Below are positions 17,014-24,104 of a stretch of DNA of 24,104 nt, one piece after another. Origin of the DNA: Nitrospirota bacterium. GTDB lineage: Bacteria > Nitrospirota > Nitrospiria > Nitrospirales > UBA8639. Position numbers and translations under genes: made by a program. Every line of letters starts with the position of its first letter. Within the stretch, counting starts at the first letter, position 1. Below the pieces are notes generated by a model. The model had not been told where the DNA came from and did no database searches. It saw only the letters and a list, made by a program, of their open reading frames with translations. Where the stretch lies: assembly GCA_020355985.1 (NCBI GenBank), contig CP070628.1, positions 1,228,216 to 1,252,319 of the forward strand, written 5' to 3'.

Positions 17014-18293
17014 CCTTACCCTATGAAATGATGATCGGCCTGCGATACTTGCGGGCCAAACGCCGACAACGCACGATCTCGCTGAATACTTTCATCTCTA
17101 TCGCGGGAATTACTTTAGGCGTCGCTGCCTTAATTGGCACTCTTGGCATCATGACCGGGTTCAAGGAAGATCTCCAGGCCAAAATTCTCGGCACCACGGC
17201 CCATATCATCGTACAGGAACGCGGAACGAATGACATGAAAAACCACACTGATGTGATTCAGAAAATCGAATCCGTTCCTGACGTGATAGCCGCTTCACCG
17301 TTTATTTTCAAACAAGTCCTTCTCTCTTCAAAAAGCAGCGTGCAAGGCGTGATCTTACGGGGGATTCAACCAAAGCAAGAAATACAAGTCACAGACTTAC
17401 AAGCCAATATGAAATTCGGTGATTTGGCAGGGTTGAAAGATCCATCACTTAATTCACACGAAAGTGGACGTGCCCTTTCCGGACAAGCCCCTTCTCCATC
17501 GGCCAATCGACCAGGCATTATTCTCGGAAAAGAACTGTCGATGCGACTTGGTGTCTTTATCGGTGACTCCATCAACGTGGTCTCACCCGTCGGTCCGATT
17601 AAATCGTTCACAATGACACCAAAAATTCGGCCGTTTACGGTCGTAGGAATTTTCGAATCAGGAATGTTCGAATATGATTCATCCCTTTCCTACATCAGCT
17701 TGGAAGAAGCCCAAAAATTCTTTGGTCTGGGCGACACCGTGACAGGGATCCAAGTGAAAGTGCAAGACGTCTTTTTAGCGAAAAATATTTCCCAACGACT
17801 TGAAGCCACTCTCGGCCTGAATTTTAGGGCTCGAGACTGGATGCAAATGAATCAGAGTTTATTCTCCGCCCTAAAATTAGAAAAAACCATGATGTTCTTG
17901 CTCTTGGTGCTCATCACGCTCGTGGCATCCTTCAATATCGTCGGCACGCTAACAATGATCGTGAACGAAAAACAACGAGAAATCGCCATCCTCAAAGCTA
18001 TGGGGGCGACACCACGATCGATTATGCAAATTTTCATGCTCAACGGATTGGTTATTGGATTGGTCGGAACCAGTATCGGCGTGCCCTTAGGCTATTCGTT
18101 CTTATGGCTTATCCAAAACTATTGGACCTTCGATGCATCGGTCTACTACATTTCTCGCATTCCCGTTCACATTCTTCCCTTAGATGTTCTAATAGTGGCC
18201 ACCTGCGCAATTCTCATCAGTTTCGCCGCCACGTTTTACCCCTCATGGCAAGCTGCAAAGTTGGACCCCGTCAGCGCCCTTCGCTATGAATAA
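17010..18293 (+). CDS. lolC: Lipoprotein-releasing ABC transporter permease (LolC/LolE family)
   Basis: This inner-membrane permease extracts mature lipoproteins from the membrane and hands them to LolA. The 427-residue protein has the family layout: a short cytoplasmic N-terminus with [14 protein letters not shown], membrane segment 1 (about 27-48), a large periplasmic domain (about 50-290), and three C-terminal membrane segments. Between them lies the cytoplasmic [23 protein letters not shown] coupling region; the C-terminus is [16 protein letters not shown] Ser/Pro-rich stretch near 145-170 is probably a flexible insertion. The start GTG at 17010 overlaps the lysS stop (GTGA). It overlaps lolD by 8 bases. 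Only one permease gene is present here, so a homodimer or a distant second permease is possible. Confidence 0.94.
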   Translation: MTLPYEMMIGLRYLRAKRRQRTISLNTFISIAGITLGVAALIGTLGIMTGFKEDLQAKILGTTAHIIVQERGTNDMKNHTDVIQKIESVPDVIAASPFIFKQVLLSSKSSVQGVILRGIQPKQEIQVTDLQANMKFGDLAGLKDPSLNSHESGRALSGQAPSPSANRPGIILGKELSMRLGVFIGDSINVVSPVGPIKSFTMTPKIRPFTVVGIFESGMFEYDSSLSYISLEEAQKFFGLGDTVTGIQVKVQDVFLAKNISQRLEATLGLNFRARDWMQMNQSLFSALKLEKTMMFLLLVLITLVASFNIVGTLTMIVNEKQREIAILKAMGATPRSIMQIFMLNGLVIGLVGTSIGVPLGYSFLWLIQNYWTFDASVYYISRIPVHILPLDVLIVATCAILISFAATFYPSWQAAKLDPVSALRYE

Positions 18294-19023
18294 CGCCGAC
18301 ACCCAGCAATCGACTACGCCAACTCCATTGGTGCAAGTCGAAAACCTTCAACGATCATTCATGATGGGACACCAAACCGTGCATGTCCTGAACGGCATCA
18401 CCATGACCGTCCAACGAGGGGAAATGGTGGCTATTATCGGTGCTTCAGGAGCTGGGAAAAGTACCTTGCTGCATATCCTGGGTACCTTGGACCGCCCGAC
18501 AAAAGGAGAAGTGCTATTTGAAGGGAAAAACATGTTCAAAACCAATGAAACTGCCCTGGCCAGCTTCAGAAATCGACGGATCGGCTTTGTGTTTCAGTTC
18601 CATCATCTTCTGCCTGAATTTACCGCACTGGAAAATGCCTATCTTCCAGCACTCATCCAAAAAATCCCCAAACACACCGCCATCGAAACAGCAACGTCAC
18701 TGTTATCCGAAGTAGGGTTATCACATCGGTTGCATCACAAACCCGGGGAGTTATCGGGGGGAGAACAGCAGCGTGTCGCCGTGGCTCGAGCACTAATCCG
18801 TCGACCAGACCTGGTCCTAGCGGACGAACCCACAGGTAATTTGGATACACAGACCGGAGATGAATTATTCGGTTTGTTACGTAAGTTAAATGAGACGCAT
18901 GAGACGGCGTTTATCATCGTCACCCACAATGAAAAACTCTCTCATCAGACCGATCGCTTGATTCATCTGCAGGATGGCCAAATTCTCGAAGACCGCCAGT
19001 TGAAAGAAAACGCCCTTCCCTAG
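18286..19023 (+). CDS. lolD: Lipoprotein-releasing system ATP-binding protein LolD
   Basis: LolD is the cytoplasmic ATPase powering lipoprotein release by the LolC-type permease. The 245-residue protein has Walker [10 protein letters not shown] (52-60), Q-loop Q104 in [12 protein letters not shown] (the FHHLLPEF sequence is typical of LolD), signature LSGGEQQR (156-163), Walker B LVLADE (176-181) and the switch histidine H214. The start overlaps the lolC stop by 8 bases, so the two are coupled and probably made in fixed proportion. It is the last gene of the plus-strand series; a hairpin lies about 130 bases beyond its stop. Confidence 0.96.
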   Translation: MNNADTQQSTTPTPLVQVENLQRSFMMGHQTVHVLNGITMTVQRGEMVAIIGASGAGKSTLLHILGTLDRPTKGEVLFEGKNMFKTNETALASFRNRRIGFVFQFHHLLPEFTALENAYLPALIQKIPKHTAIETATSLLSEVGLSHRLHHKPGELSGGEQQRVAVARALIRRPDLVLADEPTGNLDTQTGDELFGLLRKLNETHETAFIIVTHNEKLSHQTDRLIHLQDGQILEDRQLKENALP

Positions 19024-19150
19024 GCTTCGAATAGGTAACTGTGGAACAATTCACTCCCATGGCAGATACATGGTCAAGAGGAGACAGCCGGCATCAGCTG
19101 GAGGGAATGTTCAGAAAGGTCCGTTCAGCCCAATAAACCATGACAAAAAG

Positions 19151-19185
19151 AAAGGGGACATTCATAGAATATGAACGTCCCCTTT
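19151..19185 (-). terminator. Hairpin terminator between convergent lolD and lipoprotein genes
   Basis: AAAGGGGAC (19151-19159) pairs with GTCCCCTTT (19177-19185). After one A-C mismatch, TTCAT pairs with ATGAA around an AGAAT loop. On the minus strand the stem is followed by a T-rich run (TTTCTTTTTG), which fits termination of the lipoprotein gene. On the plus strand the T tract is short. The remainder of 19024-19296 shows no gene I can support. Confidence 0.75.
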
Positions 19186-19296
19186 CAAAATGACAAGCAT
19201 TACAAACGCTATAGCATTGAAACCTTTATATTTTCCTTTCCCCTCACCCTTTTCCCAAAGAAACGACGGAAATTTGAAATATAAAAACACTCATTT

Positions 19297-20067
19297 TTAT
19301 TTGGCGGCAGTGATACGACCTTTGATCTCATCAAAGGTAGCCTTAGGAATGACGTTTTTGGCCACCAATTCTCCGCGCAAACGATACGGACGATTGGACA
19401 CCACTTCTTCAGCCACATCCCGGCTCAACCCTAAGGTTAAAACGAGATCACTGACTGAGGCCTTATTGATATTCACCAAATCGCCTCCACCTGTGCGTAA
19501 AGAGGCAATCTTCGGCGCCTGAATTTTAGAAGGCATGACAGTCTTTGATGGCGCAGGGGAAGAAAGATTCTGCTTTGAGGCTGCAGCTTTGGAGGTCTTA
19601 GATGTTGCTGGCATTCCGCTTCTAGTTGCCCCCCTCATGGTCGATTCGGGGGAACCATGCGAATCTTTGAGTTCCTTTTTATACCGCAAGACGGTCTTTT
19701 TGAGAGTATTATTTTGTGCCTTAATTTTTTGATATTGAGCGCTAATCACCCTCAATTTTGTAATGAGCTGGGCCTTTTCCTCATCAAGCTCCCGTTCACG
19801 GGTTTCTAGCAAGGTATGTTCGTTCTTACGCCCTTCCTTAATCCGTTGGACCTCCGTCGTCATCATCTCTAAATCTGTGGAAATCTTTTCGTTCAACCCT
19901 TTAAGGTTCCGAATTTGTTCCTCGAGCGCTTCCTGATGCATCCGGCCCTTTTCCAATTCAGCCTTGGCCGATTCCATATCAGATACGGCACCCTCGTATT
20001 TAGTTTTCGACACCATACAACCTGATAGACCCACTGTCAGCATTAACGCCATTGCTACCCACCGCAT
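19297..20067 (-). CDS. Coiled-coil lipoprotein with C-terminal helix-hairpin-helix-like domain
   Basis: The 256-residue product starts with a lipoprotein signal peptide (MRWVAMALMLTVGLSGC, lipobox LSGC, acylated C17). A long charged coiled coil follows (about 24-135, rich in E, K, Q, L heptads), then a Ser/Ala/Pro/Lys linker (about 138-195). The ~55-residue C-terminal domain begins VNINKASVSDLVLTLGL, which resembles ComEA-type helix-hairpin-helix domains, although the second hairpin is degenerate. The ATG at 20067 is chosen because GGAGG sits 8 bases upstream; a GTG three codons earlier would touch that motif. The residue after Cys is Met, so Lol sorting to the outer membrane is likely. Function is unknown: peptidoglycan spacing, DNA binding or a protein scaffold are all possible. 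Confidence 0.85.
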   Translation of the reverse strand: MRWVAMALMLTVGLSGCMVSKTKYEGAVSDMESAKAELEKGRMHQEALEEQIRNLKGLNEKISTDLEMMTTEVQRIKEGRKNEHTLLETRERELDEEKAQLITKLRVISAQYQKIKAQNNTLKKTVLRYKKELKDSHGSPESTMRGATRSGMPATSKTSKAAASKQNLSSPAPSKTVMPSKIQAPKIASLRTGGGDLVNINKASVSDLVLTLGLSRDVAEEVVSNRPYRLRGELVAKNVIPKATFDEIKGRITAAK

Positions 20068-20162
20068 AATATCCACCTCCTCGTCCCTGCAAAAAAGAAT
20101 ATTCGTCCCTGAAAACTCAGCCTTTCCCTTCTAGTATCCTACACTTACACCCCTAAGAAAAG

Positions 20163-20191
20163 GATGTATGGCATCTGCAAAGTTATGTCAA
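20163..20191 (-). promoter_or_regulatory. Candidate promoter of the lipoprotein gene
   Basis: On the minus strand a perfect TTGACA (20191-20186) is followed after 17 bases by TACATC (20168-20163), a weak -10. The leader to the ATG at 20067 would be about 90 bases. Confidence 0.5.
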
Positions 20192-20259
20192 GCCACAAGA
20201 ATATATAAGCCATCAGAGGAAAATGCCGCTTGCCCTCTGCACACCTACCCCCTACCCTA

Positions 20260-21054
20260 CTACTCCCACAAATACCATTCAGGCTGCCGGTCCTTGAGTA
20301 GATCATTATACGGATTGATGCGTTTGTCACGAGCCTGAGTAACATCAATATCATACGAAAACAATTCCGGTTCATTGCGTGACGCACGATGGACAATTTG
20401 CCCATTGGGGGCAACGATTTCACTGAGGCCAATGAACGACAAAGCCGATTTGGTCCCTCGCTGTTCCACACCAACTCGATTGGCGGTAATGGCAAACACC
20501 CGGTTTTCTAAACACCGTGTCACCATGGCATCAGGACAATGGGGCAGAACCAGATTGCTGGGGTGGCAGAGAATATCGGCACCCTTGAGAGCTAAGGTTC
20601 TCGCCGCTTCCGGATAAAACCAATCGAAGCAAACTAAGAGCCCGATTTTCGCCAGACCAATATCCCATACAGGAAATCCTGTATTGCCCGGAGAAAACCA
20701 GAGGGTCTCTTCAAAAAATAAATGTGTTTTGCGATAGGTCCCAATATACCCTTTCGGACCAATTAAAACGGCAGAATTATACAAATGCCCCTGTTCACGC
20801 TCCGCCAACCCTACGACGACATGGAGAGTACGCCCTCGAATCGCCTTCTCAATCTGCTGACAGACGTTCCCAGAGGGAACGTCTTCTGCCAATTCCCAAG
20901 CTTCTTCTTTGGAAAGGAATTGATAGCCTGACAGTGCCAGTTCAGGGAAAACGAAGAGATGGCCTTGGAATAAATCGATGGCTTGCAGTATCGATTCCAA
21001 ATTGCGTTGCATTTCTCCAAACTGCGGGGAAAATTGAAAAAATCCTACCTTCAT
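20260..21054 (-). CDS. Nitrilase-superfamily carbon-nitrogen hydrolase
   Basis: This 264-residue cytoplasmic enzyme has the nitrilase-superfamily triad: E38 in FPELALSGY, K109 in YRKTHLF and C142 in LLVCFDWFYPEA. Family members hydrolyse amides, carbamoyl groups or nitriles (for example N-carbamoylputrescine amidase, omega-amidase, beta-ureidopropionase); the substrate cannot be read from the sequence. The same fold forms the catalytic domain of Lnt at 12675-14276, but this protein has no membrane domain. The ATG at 21054 is preferred because AGGTG lies six bases upstream; a GTG seven codons earlier is the alternative. The gene starts only 21 bases beyond the terminator of the SmbP-like gene, so how it is transcribed is unclear. 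The stop lies in a G-rich run on its own strand. Confidence 0.92.
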   Translation of the reverse strand: MKVGFFQFSPQFGEMQRNLESILQAIDLFQGHLFVFPELALSGYQFLSKEEAWELAEDVPSGNVCQQIEKAIRGRTLHVVVGLAEREQGHLYNSAVLIGPKGYIGTYRKTHLFFEETLWFSPGNTGFPVWDIGLAKIGLLVCFDWFYPEAARTLALKGADILCHPSNLVLPHCPDAMVTRCLENRVFAITANRVGVEQRGTKSALSFIGLSEIVAPNGQIVHRASRNEPELFSYDIDVTQARDKRINPYNDLLKDRQPEWYLWE

Positions 21055-21075
21055 GGTGACACCTGATTCAATCAC

Positions 21076-21110
21076 AAAAAAAGCGGGTAGAGTTTCCCCT
21101 ACCCGCTTTT
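21076..21110 (-). terminator. Strong intrinsic terminator after the SmbP-like gene
   Basis: AAAAGCGGGTAG (21079-21090) pairs perfectly with CTACCCGCTTTT (21099-21110) across an 8-base loop. On the minus strand the stem runs into seven T residues. It lies 23 bases past the SmbP-like stop and just before the nitrilase start. Confidence 0.92.
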
Positions 21111-21133
21111 CGGAGAATGTTCAATGGCAGGGA

Positions 21134-21490
21134 TTAATGAACCTCTTTCAAATGCATCACTGCACTCTGAGCATGTTTCGTCCCAACTTCCGCATGCCCT
21201 TGTTTACCATGCTCAACAGCTTCCATTAACTCATGCACTCCTTCGTCCAAATGAGGGTTTTTCACCTCTTTTTGGGCGGCTTGGGCATGCGTCAAGGCCT
21301 CTTGAGCATGTTCCACTAACGCATCGGCATGACCCATACCACCATGTTCGGCAGCACCCTCTGCATGAGCTATGGCCTCAGCGACATGAGGATTCCCACC
21401 GGCCACGGCCATTGAACCCCACGTCCCTAGAGTGAACAAGGCGAGTATACTCAACAAGCCTATTCCTTTGACCAACATTCTAATACGCAT
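21134..21490 (-). CDS. SmbP-like small histidine-rich periplasmic metal-binding protein
   Basis: The 118-residue precursor has a Sec signal peptide (cleavage near AVA at 28-30). The mature part, about 88 residues, contains 13 histidines and no cysteine. It is an internal duplication: a first unit from NPHVAEAIAHAEG and a second from NPHLDEGVHELME, each followed by EHG, GHA and HAQ at matching positions. Spacing, composition and the GHADALVEHAQEAL phrase resemble SmbP, a copper- and nickel-binding four-helix periplasmic protein known from Nitrosomonas. A role in binding or buffering copper or other divalent metals is inferred. The start at 21490 has a perfect AAGGAGGT seven bases upstream. A small palindrome lies in the leader and a strong terminator follows. 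Confidence 0.85.
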   Translation of the reverse strand: MRIRMLVKGIGLLSILALFTLGTWGSMAVAGGNPHVAEAIAHAEGAAEHGGMGHADALVEHAQEALTHAQAAQKEVKNPHLDEGVHELMEAVEHGKQGHAEVGTKHAQSAVMHLKEVH

Positions 21491-21524
21491 CCCTGACCTC
21501 CTTTATGAAAATAGTAAAAAAATC

Positions 21525-21537
21525 ACGCACCTTGCGT
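21525..21537. promoter_or_regulatory. Small perfect dyad in the leader of the SmbP-like gene
   Basis: ACGCA-CCT-TGCGT, about 35 bases before the start codon. It could be half of a regulator site for a metal-responsive repressor or simply a weak hairpin. No good promoter could be assigned around it. Confidence 0.25.
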
Positions 21538-21578
21538 TACGAGTACTTCTAATATCCTCTCATGCTGTCTCAACAAGA

Positions 21579-22454
21579 TCAAGATGGCTTCATCTGGACA
21601 GGATTCGTCACTTTGTGTAGTAACTTGACGTCTTTCTCGGCCGGTGCGGCAAAATCCCGGGACCATTCCCACCACGAACCGGGATACGTTTTCACCTTGT
21701 CATATCCCACATACCGAAGCAGAGCATACACCCAAGCAGCTCTGACGCCTCCAAGGCAATAGGTAATAATTTCGTGGTCTTCTCGCAGACCATGGTCTTC
21801 AAAGATATTTCTCACCTGTTCGGGAGGTTTAATGGTCGCATCTGGCTGTAAAAACTGGTTCCAGGAAATATTAATGGCTGATGGAATATGCCCTGGCCGT
21901 GGCAAGCCATCAATCTCTTTCCCAGCATATTCTTCAACGCTACGGGCATCCACAATCACCGTATTGTGATGCTGACTCTTCACCAGTTTCTTTAACGCAT
22001 CTTTATACACAATGAGTTCGGGATGTGCGCTCACCGTAAAATCACCAGTTGAGGGCTTCACCACATCGTGTTCAAACCGCCGTTGTTCGGCGACCCATTT
22101 TACCCAACCCCCATCCAAAATACGAACACTAGGATGCCCCAAATACTGCAGCATCCAAAACATCCGCCCTTCATCACCCCAATTATCGAACGGATTGGAA
22201 TAAATCACCACATCACTAGCCTGATTGATTCCCAATGCCCGAAGCCGTTGTTCCAACTGAGATAAATCTGGGTTCAGTACCCCTTTAGACACGGCAGAAG
22301 GATCACTGTACTCATGCCAGGTACTATTCACCGCTCCTGGGATGTGGGAGGTATAAGCGGCCGGCCCACGGACATCAATAAGCACTAAGTCTTCGCGTCC
22401 CAAATTTTGGGACAAGGTTTCCGAATCAATAAACAAGTTTTTCGTTGCTATCAT
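21579..22454 (-). CDS. Tandem-rhodanese-domain sulfurtransferase
   Basis: This 291-residue protein contains two rhodanese domains (about 5-125 and 145-275). The N-terminal one has the fold markers LVLIDVRGPAAY and GHIP-like HIPGAVN, but no cysteine at the active-site position (YSNPFDNWG), the usual structural role of that half. The C-terminal one has the active cysteine C233 in ITYCLGGVRAAW, a six-residue CLGGVR loop. It transfers sulfane sulfur from thiosulfate, 3-mercaptopyruvate or a persulfide to an acceptor such as cyanide or thiols; the true donor is unknown. No signal peptide is seen, so it is probably cytoplasmic. It begins six bases after the pentaheme cytochrome stop, indicating one transcript. 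Confidence 0.92.
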   Translation of the reverse strand: MIATKNLFIDSETLSQNLGREDLVLIDVRGPAAYTSHIPGAVNSTWHEYSDPSAVSKGVLNPDLSQLEQRLRALGINQASDVVIYSNPFDNWGDEGRMFWMLQYLGHPSVRILDGGWVKWVAEQRRFEHDVVKPSTGDFTVSAHPELIVYKDALKKLVKSQHHNTVIVDARSVEEYAGKEIDGLPRPGHIPSAINISWNQFLQPDATIKPPEQVRNIFEDHGLREDHEIITYCLGGVRAAWVYALLRYVGYDKVKTYPGSWWEWSRDFAAPAEKDVKLLHKVTNPVQMKPS

Positions 22455-22460
22455 AACTCT

Positions 22461-23792
22461 CTATCCCTTTAATGAATGAAGTGAAGATATCCCTCTCGAT
22501 TTGTCAGAGGAGCCGCTTGCAAAGGGCGGCGTACAGCCCACTCGCGGATCGATCTCTTGGTCATCTAATGCCACAGCCAACGCCGGGCCTAATGGGAACT
22601 CTCTCTCATATATCGTAAATACATAGGGATCATCAGCCGTAAGACTGTAATCGTCCTTCAGCATCTGATGTTGAGCATCCGTCAAAATATGATACCGAAT
22701 TCTGGCCTGCACGCTCCACCCTTTTTTGCCTTCAGGCACTTCATACTCAAACGTATAATCCCGGCTGGCTAACGGCAATAGACGGTTATCATAGACCTCA
22801 ACGATGACCGGTTGCCAGAGAATCCAACGCCCCATGGTATCGGCTTGTTGAAGCACCACCGTTCCCTGGGCATCACGCACCAAGAATTCGACCGTAAAGT
22901 GCCGATCAGGGTCTCCCGTCGGAATCTTATGCCCCGCCCCGGCATTAATCAGCGTCAGCGTCAAGGTCACATCCTCGCCCGCTTGTGGTGCTGGCGGATC
23001 AGCCTGGATCTGCACCGCCACCGCCCGCTTAACCATATCGGGATCATGCCCACCACGCCAGAGATGTTTCCGACCATACCGAATGGGACTACCCTTAGCC
23101 ACTGCCCGCTGCACCTCCGGCATATGACAATTCTGACAAATAAGGCCCTTCTCCTTCATGAAAAATTCGCCTTCATATTCGGAAAAGGTCCCGCATGGAC
23201 CGGCAGCATAAAACTGAGTGGGACCGGAAACCACGCTATGGCAGCGATAACAGACTTGTGTGGTGCGGAAAGAAGGATCGAATTGTGTCGGATGGGGAGC
23301 TACCGAGTCATCATAGGGACCGAGAATCTTCCCATCTCGAACATGGCAGGCCGCACAGGTGACCCCTTCCTGTTGATACTCCTGGTCGTACCGATAATTA
23401 GGAATTTCAAACGCCTTTTCCACGCGTCCACGTGGAATATCCTGAACGAGCGTGGGCTGCTGATTTTCCAAGGGTGTATGGCAATTTAAACACACCCAAA
23501 TATTCTTGTCCTTTTTCCAATACGCCTGAAAAAAAGGATCATGAAAGGCTTGCGCATGAATGCTCGACTTCCATTCTTGATAAATTTCTTCATGACATTG
23601 CCCACATTCTTCAGCCTTCAAACTCTGTAGCCCTACTGGAACCTGCTGGTAGGGAATGGCATGAGCGTAATCCTCGCGCAAGCCAAAAATAACCACGGGA
23701 CGCACTTCCGTGTAAAAAATATAGACTCCGATTCCCCCCAACAAAATGAGAAAAAACCAGATTCGCACATTCCAGGATCGTTTGTTTTTCAT
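22461..23792 (-). CDS. Membrane-anchored pentaheme cytochrome c (cytochrome c554-like)
   Basis: The 443-residue protein has one N-terminal membrane segment (about 11-27) that anchors it or acts as an uncleaved signal. Five CxxCH haem-attachment motifs follow: CGQCH 63-67, CLNCH 101-105, CAACH 146-150, CYRCH 181-185 and CQNCH 219-223. The stretch HEEIYQEWKSSIHAQAF resembles the cytochrome c554/c' family of multihaem redox proteins. A C-terminal beta-rich domain without haems spans about 255-400 (DVTLTLTLINAGAGHKIPTGD). It should transfer electrons in the periplasm; partner and substrate are unknown. C200 and C420 lie outside the haem motifs. The ATG at 23792 begins four bases after the upstream stop; an open frame upstream lies inside the neighbouring gene. 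The operon also encodes a sulfurtransferase. Confidence 0.92.
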   Translation of the reverse strand: MKNKRSWNVRIWFFLILLGGIGVYIFYTEVRPVVIFGLREDYAHAIPYQQVPVGLQSLKAEECGQCHEEIYQEWKSSIHAQAFHDPFFQAYWKKDKNIWVCLNCHTPLENQQPTLVQDIPRGRVEKAFEIPNYRYDQEYQQEGVTCAACHVRDGKILGPYDDSVAPHPTQFDPSFRTTQVCYRCHSVVSGPTQFYAAGPCGTFSEYEGEFFMKEKGLICQNCHMPEVQRAVAKGSPIRYGRKHLWRGGHDPDMVKRAVAVQIQADPPAPQAGEDVTLTLTLINAGAGHKIPTGDPDRHFTVEFLVRDAQGTVVLQQADTMGRWILWQPVIVEVYDNRLLPLASRDYTFEYEVPEGKKGWSVQARIRYHILTDAQHQMLKDDYSLTADDPYVFTIYEREFPLGPALAVALDDQEIDPRVGCTPPFASGSSDKSRGISSLHSLKG

Positions 23793-23796
23793 GTCA

Positions 23797-24104
23797 TTAG
23801 TTATCCAGTAGAGCCTGAAGATGCTGCTCGACAGATCCGGCCAGCGCTTGTAGGTAATATCCACCCTCTAAACAGGCCAGAATTCGGCCACCAGAAAAAT
23901 TTTTGGCGATAGATGCGACCACCCTCGTTAACTCCCTATACCCCTCCTCGGTCAGGTCCATACTCGCCAGAGGATCATCTCGATGAGCATCAAATCCTGC
24001 TGATATCACCACGAATTCAGGCCGAAAGATGTCGGCAGCTGGAACAAGAACCTTTTGAAACACCTCTCGATACTCGTCATCCCCCTGTCCCCCTGAAAGC
24101 GGGA
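23797..24104 (-). CDS. Histone-deacetylase/AcuC family protein, C-terminal part (runs off the window)
   Basis: Only the last ~102 residues are present. The visible part reads PLSGGQGDDEYREVF, then FVVISAGFDAHRDDPLASM and ILACLEGGYYLQALAGSV. The metal-binding aspartate in GFDAHRDDP and the catalytic-loop tyrosine in EGGY are hallmarks of the arginase/deacetylase superfamily, including acetoin-utilisation AcuC, acetylpolyamine amidohydrolases and bacterial histone-deacetylase-like enzymes. The particular substrate cannot be told. The gene continues beyond the right edge. Its stop lies four bases before the cytochrome start, indicating a shared transcript. Confidence 0.9.
   Translation of the reverse strand, partial: PLSGGQGDDEYREVFQKVLVPAADIFRPEFVVISAGFDAHRDDPLASMDLTEEGYRELTRVVASIAKNFSGGRILACLEGGYYLQALAGSVEQHLQALLDN

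Noticed and set aside
20244..20267. G-rich run on the minus strand (GGG, GGG, GGGGG, GG) as a possible G-quadruplex
   Set aside because: Only three tracts have three or more G; the fourth has two, and the run overlaps the nitrilase stop. Too weak to call.
22812..23489. 225-codon open frame on the plus strand
   Set aside because: Antisense to the pentaheme cytochrome, whose five CxxCH motifs show which strand codes.
1..24104. Mobile elements, CRISPR arrays, prophage or defence genes
   Set aside because: No transposase, integrase, repeat-spacer pattern or restriction-type gene was found on either strand; the gene content is housekeeping plus a few envelope proteins.

Overview
The window reads as ordinary chromosomal DNA of a Gram-negative bacterium. 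A Nitrospira-like nitrifier (possibly a marine lineage, given the roughly balanced base composition) is my best inference. The clues are lipoprotein export and outer-membrane functions (Lnt, LolCD), a complete early tetrapyrrole operon, a membrane-anchored pentaheme cytochrome c, and a histidine-rich periplasmic protein of the SmbP type first described in a nitrifier. There is no 16S gene, phage, insertion sequence or CRISPR array in the window, so the taxonomy is not proven.

Left part (1-7563, all minus strand): one long tetrapyrrole operon reads leftwards from a good sigma70-type promoter at 7535-7563. The order is ccsA/hemX-like, hemA, hemC, a cobA-hemD fusion, a small CBS-domain protein, hemB, ribF and the start of tilS. 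Several junctions overlap by 4 bases or nearly touch (TGA/ATG, TGA/GTG, TAG-ATG), so translational coupling is likely. hemA, hemB, hemC and hemD take charged glutamyl-tRNA to uroporphyrinogen III (hemL is not in the window). cobA diverts it towards sirohaem, haem d1 or cobalamin. The CcsA-like membrane protein links the locus to cytochrome c maturation.

Middle part (7694-12159): rsmI reads rightwards and overlaps tail-to-tail with a TusA-like gene. Then come a single-gene unit for an exported protein of unknown function (strong promoter, strong ribosome binding site, strong terminator), a tRNA-Leu(CAA) with its own promoter, and recG.

Right-middle part (12384-19023, plus strand): rpmB, lnt, prfB (with the classical programmed +1 frameshift), lysS, lolC and lolD. 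Translation genes are interleaved with lipoprotein acylation and export. A hairpin at 19151-19185 separates them from the next block.

Right part (19297-24104, minus strand): a coiled-coil lipoprotein ending in a helix-hairpin-helix-like domain, a nitrilase-superfamily amidohydrolase, an SmbP-like histidine-rich protein, a tandem-rhodanese sulfurtransferase, a pentaheme cytochrome c, and the 3' end of a histone-deacetylase-family gene. The last three are tightly spaced and look co-transcribed.

No clear-cut new system is visible. The best leads are the deacetylase/pentaheme cytochrome/sulfurtransferase cluster with the neighbouring SmbP-like gene, the CBS-domain gene inside the haem operon with stacked dyads upstream, the exported CxxC protein, and the helix-hairpin-helix lipoprotein.
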